DNA from: JAAZKA01 sp034926225
Lineage (GTDB): Bacteria > Bacillota > Clostridia > Oscillospirales > QAMX01
Reading direction: 5' to 3'
DNA length: 64,000 nt
NCBI GenBank assembly: GCA_034926225.1
Contig: JAYFRF010000006.1
Coordinates: 45,921-109,920, forward strand
The notes under the pieces are model-generated. The model was not told the DNA's origin and searched no databases. It saw nothing but the letters and a program-made list of their open reading frames with translations. The translations under genes and the position numbers were made by a program. Every line of letters starts with the position of its first letter. The stretch's first letter is position 1. Of this stretch, positions 17,131-24,701 are shown in pieces.

Positions 17131-18045
17131 TTAGACGCGCTCGGAGACGATATAGCGGGCGCGGCCTTTGACCTCGTCGTAGACGCGGGAAACGTATGCG
17201 CCGAGGATGCCGACGGAGAGAAGGATACAGCCCGCGGCGAGGAGGACGGTTAAAATCACCCACTGGGTACCGGTGACGCCGGTACGCATACAGGCGCGGA
17301 CGATCATGACGACGGCGTCGGCAAAGGCGCCGAGGAAGCTTAAAAACGCCGTCAGGAAGGCGATATAGAGGGGGGCTGCGGTGTTTGACACGATGGCGTT
17401 GAAGGCGAGCTTTAAAAGCCGCTTTGTGGAGAAGCGGGAGGTGCCGTCGTCACGGTCATCGACCGAGAAGGGGAAATTGACACGCTTAAAGCCGACGTAA
17501 TCGACGATGGAACGGAAGAAGCGGTTACCTTCGGTCATTTTACGGATTTCGTCGACGACGGGGCGCCGCAGGAGCTTAAAATCGGAGGAATTGTCGAGGT
17601 CAAGTCCGGTAGCGGCTTTGAGAATGCCATAGAACCCCTTGGCGAGCAGCTTTGATCGCAGGGTTTCGTTACCGCGATACTCCTTAACGCCGTCGACGAT
17701 ATCGGCGTCGGAGGCTTCTAGCAGGTCGAGCATTCCGCGCACGCTGCGCGGGGGATGCTGGAGATCGGAGTCCATCACAAGGTAAATCTCGTCGTCGATC
17801 GCGTCAAGACCCGCGGAAATCGCGGTTTCCTTCCCGAAGTTCCGGGAGAAGCGGATACCGCCGACGTTTGGCATCTCGGCATGCAGCTTTCGGACAACCG
17901 ACCATGTGGAATCGCGGGAGCCGTCGTCGACGAGCATAAAGCGCGCCGCGATGCCGTCGGCCTTTAAAATACGATCGATTTGGGTAATATGTGCGTAAAG
18001 CCCTTTTTCCTCATTAAAGACCGGTATCACAACGGCCAGAGCCAT
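17131..18045 (-). CDS. Family 2 glycosyltransferase (GtrB/DPM1-like), membrane anchored
   Basis: 304 residues. The N-terminal GT-A domain shows VVIPVFNEEKGL, the LVDDGSRDST segment and the metal-binding DSDLQHPP motif. The C-terminus has two TM helices (about 228-255 and 265-290), as in polyisoprenyl-phosphate glucosyl/mannosyltransferases. It probably loads a sugar on undecaprenyl phosphate for the downstream GtrA protein. No third (GtrC) gene is adjacent. Confidence 0.9.
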   Translation of the reverse strand: MALAVVIPVFNEEKGLYAHITQIDRILKADGIAARFMLVDDGSRDSTWSVVRKLHAEMPNVGGIRFSRNFGKETAISAGLDAIDDEIYLVMDSDLQHPPRSVRGMLDLLEASDADIVDGVKEYRGNETLRSKLLAKGFYGILKAATGLDLDNSSDFKLLRRPVVDEIRKMTEGNRFFRSIVDYVGFKRVNFPFSVDDRDDGTSRFSTKRLLKLAFNAIVSNTAAPLYIAFLTAFLSFLGAFADAVVMIVRACMRTGVTGTQWVILTVLLAAGCILLSVGILGAYVSRVYDEVKGRARYIVSERV

Positions 18046-18219
18046 ATGGCTGCGCCCCTTTCGCCTGCATATACTAACGCTTTTTATTATACCCTATCGG
18101 ACGATAAAAAGCAAGAAAAGTTTCCCGAAATTCAAATGTTCGGCCGATGAACCTCCCGTACGCAAGCGTGTCTTTTTTCCCCCTTTCCTCAAAAACTTTC
18201 ATTTCCCGAGAAAAAGCTC

Positions 18220-18248
18220 TTGACAAACACCCCCGCGCCGTGTATAAT
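18220..18248 (+). promoter_or_regulatory. tRNA-Asp/tRNA-Thr promoter
   Basis: Consensus TTGACA (18220-18225), 17-bp spacer, TATAAT (18243-18248). Confidence 0.85.
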
Positions 18249-18299
18249 AGCATTCGTGACCTGTGAGGACAGCCTAAAAAGCGCTTGCAGAAAGGATAC

Positions 18300-18376
18300 G
18301 GCCCGGTAGTTCAGCTGGTTAGAACGCTAGCCTGTCACGCTAGAGGTCATGGGTTCGAGCCCCATTCGGGTCGCCA
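18300..18376 (+). tRNA. tRNA-Asp (GTC)
   Basis: 77 bases with encoded CCA; cloverleaf with GGTTCGAGCC T-arm and a seven-base anticodon loop CTGTCAC reading GTC. Confidence 0.97.
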
Positions 18377-18381
18377 TATTT

Positions 18382-18457
18382 GCTGTTGTAGCTCAGTCGG
18401 CAGAGCGCGTCCTTGGTAAGGACGAGGTCGGGAGTTCGAATCTCCCCAACAGCTCCA
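18382..18457 (+). tRNA. tRNA-Thr (GGT)
   Basis: 76 bases with encoded CCA; acceptor stem GCTGTTG/CAACAGC and anticodon loop TTGGTAA reading GGT. Its 3' side borders an integrase remnant, so it was probably used as an integration site. Confidence 0.97.
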
Positions 18458-18482
18458 CCGCTTTCCCCGTAGGAAAGTATTG

Positions 18483-18519
18483 AAAGACCGCGTATACGAT
18501 GAGTATGCGCGGTCTTTTT
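18483..18519 (+). terminator. Terminator of the tRNA-Asp/Thr unit
   Basis: AAAGACCGCG pairs with CGCGGTCTTT around a 15-base loop, followed by TTTTT. Confidence 0.85.
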
Positions 18520-18534
18520 GGTTTATTTTGTTCC

Positions 18535-18715
18535 ATTATTATAAGCCAGTCTTTTGAGAATAACACACTTACCCGTTTTTTTGTTTCCGGCAGTATTATA
18601 TCGTCGACCCGATCGGCGGTCATTTCCAGGTTACCCTCCATTTCATGGTTGTAAGTACCATAGCTGTCCATATCCACCGTGTGGCCAATCAATGGCTTCA
18701 GGTCGTGTAATATAG
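18535..18715 (-). pseudogene. C-terminal fragment of a tyrosine recombinase (integrase)
   Basis: On the minus strand one frame reads LHDLKPLIGHTVDMDSYGTY and then NHEMEGNLEMTADRVDDI, which resembles the end of phage/ICE integrases (the G-H motif, the catalytic-Tyr region D-x-Y-G-x-Y-x-H, and a helical tail). Upstream residues have no integrase character and no start is visible, so only about 55 residues remain. It points toward tRNA-Thr from the island side. This is inferred from motif resemblance, not an alignment. Confidence 0.55.
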
Positions 18716-18846
18716 ATGCATCAAGACACGGGCGGTGCGTTAAGAAGAAGGACGGGAACATGAGCCGGCGCTGATAAAGAAGCCTTGATAATTTTACGGA
18801 GTATGCTATAATATAAAAATAATTGACAGGTTGAGAGGACTTCTTA

Positions 18847-20328
18847 ATGGATGTTTCGTTAAATGGAGCGGAAGCAATATTTCGCACGTCTTTTTCTCAG
18901 AACTATGATCTTTTACAGATATTTCACGGCCTAAAAAATGGGTATCTCGGTGCTAATAATCCGGTGGATTTCCGAGCGGCGGGACTGCAAAAAAAAGGCT
19001 GCCGCGATATCTGGCATATGGATGTCGTACTGGCGTTTTCGACAGACGAGGTATCGCCCCAGGTAATAGGCGGCGTTGATATCGGCGGGAATCATTCGCA
19101 GGATTGCGCGGTACGGGTATGGGTACCCGGTCATGCTATGGATACGGGGGATATTGGTTCACTTTGGCGGGATGAGAGCGGTATCTATTGGACATGCCTT
19201 CGAATAGAAAACCGGGAAAGTATGCTTTTTGTATCAGAAAACATCGGCGCATCCAAGGAAGACTATGCTTTTGCACAAAAAATCGAAGGCAGCCTTACTT
19301 ACATCAGTGATGGAAATCATGTTATGGAGATTATGCCGGTAAAGCAAACGGGTTGCGTGTCAATGCATCGTTCCATCCGGCATACAAAGCGGGAGCTTTC
19401 CTGCTGGAAGGACGGACAGCGTCAGAATATTATCGGTTATCATACCGATGTTTCCTTTGCGAAGATCACGGAGGAATATGAAATTATCAATCCCGCGACG
19501 GTAGGAGAGACGCTGCGAAAAAACCGTCCGTTAGGCGGGTATCGTACGGAGCAGGATTTGGCGATCGGAGAAGCGATGTTCCACTTTTGCGCGGTTTATA
19601 GCATTGCGGACGATGGGACGGTGTTGGTGGATTTTGATCACCAGCGGATGCAGAACGTCCGCTGGGAATCATATTTAGGCGTGATGTATCAGGAAAAGTG
19701 CGATGTGTATGGCGGAGGTATCTGGCGGTATATTCCCAAAACGCGGCCTTTTATCGATCACGGTACGACCTATGACTTTTCCCATCCGCATAATACGTCA
19801 GAGGAACCGTTCCCTAAAAAGTTCCGGATTACACCGGAATATTGGGCGGATCCGGATAATCCGCCCGACCGGCAGATCGATTTTATTCGTAAGCCTGAGT
19901 CGGAGGAAGCATTCGCGTTTGTCGGGGGGTACCTGCCATTATATGATGGGGCACCTGTACGCCGGAAAGCAAATATAACGGATGCGGTATGTCTGGTTGA
20001 CTCGAGGAAAACGTATCCGGCATTTATCGGCGGTTCCGTTATAGATGCGGCAACAAGGAGCGGCCCAACATTTACAAAAGCGCATGGCGTCGCATATCGG
20101 AAATATTATCCTTCGGGCACACGCTTTTCCGCTTATACGGTGGACTACGACGGCATCACCTACCTGTACGTAGATCTGTTCGAGCAGTGCAGTGCAGAGA
20201 TCCCGATTTTAAACGGCTGTCGCGCGGAGATACGGGAGATCAGCGCCACGCTCACATGGGAACAGCATGGAGAGACTTTGACAATTACCGGACAGAAGGG
20301 ATATGCGGTTTTTACGATCAAGTCATAA
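18847..20328 (+). CDS. Hypothetical protein, 493 residues
   Basis: Started at the ATG behind GAGAGGAC, with a plausible promoter at 18785-18812 (TTGATA, 16 bp, TATAAT). No signal peptide and no TM segment are visible. The sequence is rich in aromatic residues and beta-type patterns and ends in short beta repeats (EISATLTWEQHGETLTITG). I do not recognise the family; it could be a beta-sandwich enzyme or a carbohydrate-related protein, but no catalytic motif supports that. It is AT-richer than the backbone and lies beside an integrase fragment, so transfer is likely. Confidence 0.75.
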   Translation: MDVSLNGAEAIFRTSFSQNYDLLQIFHGLKNGYLGANNPVDFRAAGLQKKGCRDIWHMDVVLAFSTDEVSPQVIGGVDIGGNHSQDCAVRVWVPGHAMDTGDIGSLWRDESGIYWTCLRIENRESMLFVSENIGASKEDYAFAQKIEGSLTYISDGNHVMEIMPVKQTGCVSMHRSIRHTKRELSCWKDGQRQNIIGYHTDVSFAKITEEYEIINPATVGETLRKNRPLGGYRTEQDLAIGEAMFHFCAVYSIADDGTVLVDFDHQRMQNVRWESYLGVMYQEKCDVYGGGIWRYIPKTRPFIDHGTTYDFSHPHNTSEEPFPKKFRITPEYWADPDNPPDRQIDFIRKPESEEAFAFVGGYLPLYDGAPVRRKANITDAVCLVDSRKTYPAFIGGSVIDAATRSGPTFTKAHGVAYRKYYPSGTRFSAYTVDYDGITYLYVDLFEQCSAEIPILNGCRAEIREISATLTWEQHGETLTITGQKGYAVFTIKS

Positions 20329-20844
20329 AAGGGAACGCAGATCCCGTGGTGTGCATATTTATCAGAGGTTCCCTAATCGGAAAAAGTCCGGAAGACTTTT
20401 GCGGTATTCTGTGCTATACTGGTATCGTGAAAAAACTGAAAGCTGGTGAGCGTCGACATCCCATCGGATTTGAAACCAATGCGGAATATGCCGACGCAGC
20501 CGAAAAACGCATACTGTCAGCTCATGAAAGCCTTGCCGAGTGATCGGCGGGGCTTTTATTATAGGGTAAAGCTCAAAAAAAAGCAAAGGAGCGAGAAATA
20601 ATCCCCCGCTCACTTTGCTTGTGCTCAAATAAAGAGCTTATTATACACTACTGCGTATTGTCTTCTCTTCAGAACACATATCTATTATGACCGTTGTACC
20701 GCTCTTTATGCATCATTGTGTTAATACATTATTTGGCGGGGCTTGATTATACTCGTAGAAAGAAGGTGGCAGCTTGATTAAACTTAAGGGAAAACAAAAA
20801 TAGTTTGTCGAAGTATATTTAATTGATTTAAACGCAAAACCACC
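20329..20844. other. Intergenic stretch with two opposing terminators
   Basis: It holds a plus-strand terminator-like hairpin at 20527-20556 (AAAGCC...GGCTTT then TTTTATT) and a minus-strand terminator at 20573-20619 (AGCAAAGTGAGCG/CTCGCTCCTTTGCT, then eight T on the minus strand) for the metallophosphoesterase. TCAGAGGTTCCCTA at 20362-20375 resembles one end of the MITE-like repeat at 30.5 kb. No convincing gene is seen. Confidence 0.55.
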
Positions 20845-21771
20845 CTATGACAACGCCTTTCTCAACGGTTCACAAAAGCAGTCAGTGTCTATGTTATATT
20901 TGATCAAAAAGCTTCTGCAGACGCATTCCCACAAGCTGTCGGGAATGTCGCCACAATCTATACCATGCTCCCTTTTTACATCTTTCGCATGTTTGAAAAG
21001 TAAATGGAGGAACTCCGACCCTGCCTTTTGTCCGGGATATGTTTGCATTGTCAACACAAGCGCCATCCAAAAAGCCGTGTCGAAGCAGTCGCACATACCG
21101 CTTTTAGCAAGCGTGTTTAAAAGCAGCTTGCCTTGATAGGGCACGCTTATGTGTCTGACGTCGATACTGCCGTTATCCTCTGTGAGCAAGGCGTAATCAG
21201 CGACGAACGCGCCGGACGCGTTGACGCCAACAGAACCGGGATTGATGAACAGCTTCTGTCCGAAGGACACGCAGCTTGGAAAATGGACATGTCCGCAGAC
21301 ATAAATATCCTGAGGTATCGCCCTCATAGTCTCCGCTACTGTCTCACGGTTTATATCCGGATGAAAACAGCGATATTGGTTCGACGGTGAATGGTGACTC
21401 GCAAGCAGTGTGAACTGTCCTATTTTTAGTTCGATCTCGCTTGGTAATAATTGCAGATACCCAATTTCAGAAACGGAAAGGTGTTCATAAACATGTCGGA
21501 GCGCCGCAAATTGTCTCAAGTGCAGGCTACCTTTGATCTCTTCATATGTTACCGCCATGTTATCCCGGTTTCCGGCCACAACATTGTGCGTAAGCTTTTC
21601 GGTACGTTTGATAACTTCCGTGCTTTGCGGCCAATCGGAGATCAAGTCGCCGCAAATCACATAATCACTCGCGCCGCGCGCAGCGGCATCATCAACCACC
21701 GCTTCGAACGCCGTATCATTGCCGTGTATATCGGCAAGCAGCGCGATCCTTCGACAGCTATTATTTATCAT
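20845..21771 (-). CDS. Calcineurin-like metallophosphoesterase (YfcE/MJ0936 type)
   Basis: 308 residues. The five metallophosphoesterase blocks are in order: LADIHGN, CGDLISDWP, GNRDN, ASHHSP and the GHVHFP segment, which together hold two metal ions. The core of about 230 residues is followed by a ~75-residue helical, Cys-containing tail not usual for YfcE-type proteins. Activity would be a phosphodiesterase or phosphatase with unknown substrate. GGGAG precedes the ATG. The AT-rich context and lack of operon neighbours suggest acquired DNA. Confidence 0.87.
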   Translation of the reverse strand: MINNSCRRIALLADIHGNDTAFEAVVDDAAARGASDYVICGDLISDWPQSTEVIKRTEKLTHNVVAGNRDNMAVTYEEIKGSLHLRQFAALRHVYEHLSVSEIGYLQLLPSEIELKIGQFTLLASHHSPSNQYRCFHPDINRETVAETMRAIPQDIYVCGHVHFPSCVSFGQKLFINPGSVGVNASGAFVADYALLTEDNGSIDVRHISVPYQGKLLLNTLAKSGMCDCFDTAFWMALVLTMQTYPGQKAGSEFLHLLFKHAKDVKREHGIDCGDIPDSLWECVCRSFLIKYNIDTDCFCEPLRKALS

Positions 21772-21934
21772 GCAACACTCCCTATAGTGATAAAAATTTA
21801 AAATCAGGAGATGGTTCAGTTGAATCGATCTATCTTTGACTCTATTATGATTCGAGCTGTTTAGTAAAATAATTAACGGGAAAAGGTTAAGCTGATAAAC
21901 TGCATTTCCCTTTGGACAATTAAATACCAGCTTA

Positions 21935-21972
21935 TAATAGGCAGGGTTCTTCGATTGAGCCCCTGCCTATTA
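21935..21972. repeat. Perfect 12-bp inverted repeat
   Basis: TAATAGGCAGGG and CCCTGCCTATTA flank a 14-base loop. There is no T-run on either side, so it is not a standard terminator. It lies between two divergent island genes. Confidence 0.6.
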
Positions 21973-22049
21973 ACTTATATCACCTATCACAAAGCTCAAA
22001 GAACCTTTTACCCTAATATTACCATCGGCTTTAACTAATATCAACAAAA

Positions 22050-22190
22050 ATAAGAACTGAGAGACGACGCCGACGGCTGCATAAACATGCCGCATGAGGT
22101 GGCAAGAGGGAACGTAGTCAACCGCAGGGTGAGGGCGGTACAAGGGCATTGGGATCCCGCTTTATGCTGCCCTTTGTCCCATTGCCTTCA
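22050..22190. other. GC-rich non-coding block within AT-rich DNA
   Basis: The 21772-22282 gap has no gene. Its middle, about 22050-22190, is abruptly GC-rich and can form an imperfect hairpin between GGGCATTGGGA (22124-22134) and TCCCATTGCC (22177-22186). It may be the remnant of a structured RNA or of another gene; I cannot identify it. Confidence 0.35.
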
Positions 22191-22282
22191 CAAAAAAACT
22201 GTGTTATAATACATGAGTCTGTTGCAGCGCTTAAAGCTTTGACCCACTCAAAATACAAAATCTAATAAAGGGTGGTTTCAAT

Positions 22283-23266
22283 ATGTCTATAAAATTGATT
22301 TCCCAAATCCCAGTGCGCCAGCTTATCTATAACATGCAGGGACAAAACTACTGGTTTAACGGCTGTATGGAATTTCTAATGGAATGCTTGGGAGAAGATA
22401 AAGCTTATGACTATTGGTTTTTTTCCGGTGTTACAGGCGATAGTTTTATACAGATGTACAGTAAAAATCCGGAAAATATGGTTCTATGCTATTCTCACAA
22501 CATGACCGACCTAGTACTTAAAAAAGCGTTTGACGCATGTGGATATAATTATAATTACTACAAAGACATCAATAACGATAATCGAGAAGCCCTTGACCAG
22601 CGAATACGCAAATATATCGACCATAACACCCCGGTAATTGCGCGCGTAAATGATGCATTTCATTCTCTTGCTATCATCTGCGGTTATGATAATAACGATT
22701 TTTACTATATTTTGGGCGAGGAAAAAGAACCAAAACCTTATCGCTATGATGAGCTTATTTTTGTCACAGATAAAAAATCAAAACCATTATTAGCAGATGT
22801 GTACAGAAAGGCGGTCATGGATATACCATCGTATATATCGATGATAGAAACAAAGGATTATTCATTTGGGAAAAAAGCGTTTATGGATTGGGCGGAAAGC
22901 TTTCAAAATGGTATGTTCGATGCAATTTCTTCCGATAGTAAGATTTGGTATACGCATGCCAACCTTTATTTTTCTTGCTGGAATATGCATGGAACCTATC
23001 TTTGTATACTTGGTACCAACGGTTGTGCCGAAGGGTTTTTGCATGATGCTTTAGCAAAAAATCCTGACATGACGTTTATCAATGAATTGATTCCTTTATA
23101 CATAACACAAAATAGAAACGGTTTTGATATTCTTATCCAGATGGAAAGTGGATTTAATATTAAACCTGAAGTTATTAAAAACAAAAATCGAATGAGACCT
23201 ATAAGCAATAAAATAATGGAGTTATCAAGATATTGCGACGAGATTCTTACTGTTTTTAAAAATTAG
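22283..23266 (+). CDS. AT-rich hypothetical protein with papain-like (BtrH/C39-like) features
   Basis: 327 residues. A cysteine near the N-terminus followed by a helix (WFNGCMEFLMECLG), then HSLAIICGYDNND about 110 residues later with a His before a hydrophobic strand and a G-Y-D turn, are the layout of papain-fold proteins such as the BtrH N-terminal domain or C39 peptidases. Whether it is catalytic is unclear. The C-terminal ~150 residues are helical. AAGGGTGGTTT precedes the ATG. Base use is much AT-richer than the backbone, indicating transfer. The family assignment is tentative. Confidence 0.6.
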   Translation: MSIKLISQIPVRQLIYNMQGQNYWFNGCMEFLMECLGEDKAYDYWFFSGVTGDSFIQMYSKNPENMVLCYSHNMTDLVLKKAFDACGYNYNYYKDINNDNREALDQRIRKYIDHNTPVIARVNDAFHSLAIICGYDNNDFYYILGEEKEPKPYRYDELIFVTDKKSKPLLADVYRKAVMDIPSYISMIETKDYSFGKKAFMDWAESFQNGMFDAISSDSKIWYTHANLYFSCWNMHGTYLCILGTNGCAEGFLHDALAKNPDMTFINELIPLYITQNRNGFDILIQMESGFNIKPEVIKNKNRMRPISNKIMELSRYCDEILTVFKN

Positions 23267-23308
23267 ATACCCACGCAGTATAAGCTTAATCTTAGATGCG
23301 GCGGAGAA

Positions 23309-23350
23309 AAACAAAGGACGGCCTTGCCAAAGCAAAGCTGTCCTTTGTCG
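23309..23350 (-). terminator. Terminator on the minus strand after the 26-codon gene
   Basis: Read on the minus strand, ACAAAGGACAGC pairs with GCCGTCCTTTGT (one mismatch) around a short loop and ends in TTTTT. Confidence 0.75.
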
Positions 23351-23383
23351 ATCACACGTTTATGTCTGCGTGAGGTCTGTCTC

Positions 23384-23464
23384 TTAGTAACAGAGACCGA
23401 AGTAATTGCACAGAAGCTGCCACATGGAAGAACAATTAAAGTTACTCAGTTTGAAGTTACACAT
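23384..23464 (-). CDS. 26-residue Cys-rich peptide, too short for usual gene calling
   Basis: On the minus strand the peptide begins MCNFKLSNFN and ends LLCNYFGLCY, with four Cys, several aromatic residues and no charged residues after Lys5. GGAGG sits eight bases before the ATG, a TTGCAA-17 bp-TATACT promoter lies 61 bases upstream, and a terminator follows 34 bases after the stop. This full set of signals around a tiny frame argues for a real gene. It might be a hydrophobic toxin, a modified-peptide precursor, or a signal peptide; no family is recognised. An upstream in-frame ATG (23479) lacks a ribosome site. Confidence 0.5.
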   Translation of the reverse strand: MCNFKLSNFNCSSMWQLLCNYFGLCY

Positions 23465-23524
23465 TTCATTAGCCTCCATTATAAAGTGTTTAGGATTGTT
23501 GTTCCGTCTCTCGAGGACAATTGA

Positions 23525-23553
23525 AGTATAGCACTTTTGTAACCACTTTGCAA
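23525..23553 (-). promoter_or_regulatory. Promoter of the 26-codon gene
   Basis: On the minus strand TTGCAA (23553-23548), exactly 17 bases, then TATACT (23530-23525) preceded by TGC, an extended -10. The predicted start is near 23518. Confidence 0.6.
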
Positions 23554-23750
23554 TGGTAATGTAAGGATTACTTGATCTTAACATTGAATTGGCCTGTTTT
23601 TGAAACTTTTTTACAGGTAATGAATGGATATGCTTATATAAGGTGAATTGCTGCGTATACGGCTAGCGGTATGCATCGGCGGAGGTCGTTCGTTTTGCCG
23701 GGATCCGCGCCGCGCTCGGTGGCGAATCCGGACGCTCGGACGCAGGTAAA

Positions 23751-23785
23751 AAGCGCCTGCTCATTAACATAGCAGGCGCTTTTAT
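23751..23785 (-). terminator. Terminator of the DUF1540 gene
   Basis: AAGCGCCTGCT and AGCAGGCGCTT form an 11-bp perfect stem with a 9-base loop, flanked by A- and T-runs so that it can work in either direction. Confidence 0.8.
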
Positions 23786-23820
23786 AGCTTACTTCTCCAC
23801 TCCAGGGAAGCGGCTCGTAT

Positions 23821-24138
23821 TTATCTTTCGCGGAAGGTACGGCAGCTCGTTTCGCCGCTGGTGCAGGCATCGCTGCCGGTGATATCGACGGAAGAAGCGC
23901 AACAGCAGCCGTTGGAATTGTGGGCGCACTTCCAAGCGTCGCAGAGGACCTCACAGCGAGGATTGGGAGACTGGCTGATGGCGTTGTTGGTCATGCCGGG
24001 GACTTCCTGCTGAAAGGAGGAGCAGCAGGTATCCTTAGGCGCGCGGGCGTAAGAGCCGTCCACGCGGATTTCAGAGCGGCAACAGAAGCCGTCCCGGTAG
24101 GTCGCGCAGGTTTCGACACCGCATCGAAGCTGATTCAT
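23821..24138 (-). CDS. DUF1540 domain-containing protein (two Cys-rich modules)
   Basis: 105 residues with 15 cysteines in two similar modules: the first begins CGVETCATYRDGFCCRSEI, the second CEVLCDAWKCAHNSNGCCCA. Each module has the DUF1540 pattern of C-x3-C ... C-x(5-7)-C-x-A/S and ends in CxSF/CRTF. Such small proteins are common in spore-forming Clostridia and probably bind a metal; the function is unknown. AAAGAGGGTCATTTTT precedes the ATG. Confidence 0.88.
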   Translation of the reverse strand: MNQLRCGVETCATYRDGFCCRSEIRVDGSYARAPKDTCCSSFQQEVPGMTNNAISQSPNPRCEVLCDAWKCAHNSNGCCCASSVDITGSDACTSGETSCRTFRER

Positions 24139-24299
24139 AAAAATGACCCTCTTTTCAAAGAATGCTGAAAGCGGTTCGTATCCGCATACGGGCAGTATGC
24201 GCAGGCCTGTACCGCTTTATGCGTTTTTCAGGCGTGAATAACAGCGAAACTATCCAAACGGGCGCGGGTTTTTACGTCATTTTTGCGTAAAGATGGCGC

Positions 24300-24328
24300 T
24301 TGACTTTTTGGAGGAATCGGGGTATACT
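24300..24328 (+). promoter_or_regulatory. Promoter of the T-box unit
   Basis: TTGACT (24300-24305), 17 bases, TATACT (24323-24328). Confidence 0.75.
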
Positions 24329-24354
24329 ACATATATAATTGAATATCATTTAAA

Positions 24355-24653
24355 ATGGCGATGAGAAAGAAGAGTACGCCCGACAGGGCACCGCATGACA
24401 GAGAGCTTCCGGCAGCTGAAAAGGAAGCATGGTGCAGCTGTAGGCGCGGAACATGGTCTTTTGAGCCGCGCACCGACCGCCGCGAATCCGTCGCGGCACA
24501 GGCTGCGACGCACGCGCTCCGTCAAAGGCGCAGGGTATGGATTCGTACCTGATAAGGCTGTTTTCCGCGTGAGCGGACGGCGAACTGGGGTGGTACCACG
24601 GGCTGCGCGCTCGTCCCCGAAATGTAAAGTTTCGGCGGCGAGGGTGTTTTTTT
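24355..24653 (+). promoter_or_regulatory. T-box riboswitch, methionine specifier
   Basis: Stem I carries the AGTA S-turn (AGAGTA at 24371-24376), GACAGAGAGC and GCTGAAAAGG distal motifs. The paired strands CGCC/GGCG, ACAG/CTGT and GCACC/GGTGC fix the fold, placing GGAACATG opposite the S-turn, so the specifier is ATG at 24453-24455 (Met). The T-box sequence TGGGGTGGTACCACG is at 24586-24600, and the competing terminator (CTCG..CCGAAA / TTTCGG..CGAG, then seven T) spans 24610-24653. Uncharged tRNA-Met would allow read-through to the downstream gene. The motifs are seen; the Met assignment follows from the predicted fold. Confidence 0.88.
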
Positions 24654-24701
24654 ATTGTCCGAGCACCCGCGACCCCGCCAGTTTAAAAGAGGGATTTGAC
24701 C

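Noticed and set aside
18720..18745. ACGGGCGGTGCG-like word shared with the inside of the 30.5-kb MITE-like element
   Set aside because: Similarity is only about 14 of 15 bases with no matching flanks, so it is not enough to call another copy.
23634..23954. Minus-strand frame overlapping the DUF1540 gene end
   Set aside because: It covers the DUF1540 terminator hairpin and has no ribosome site or family resemblance.
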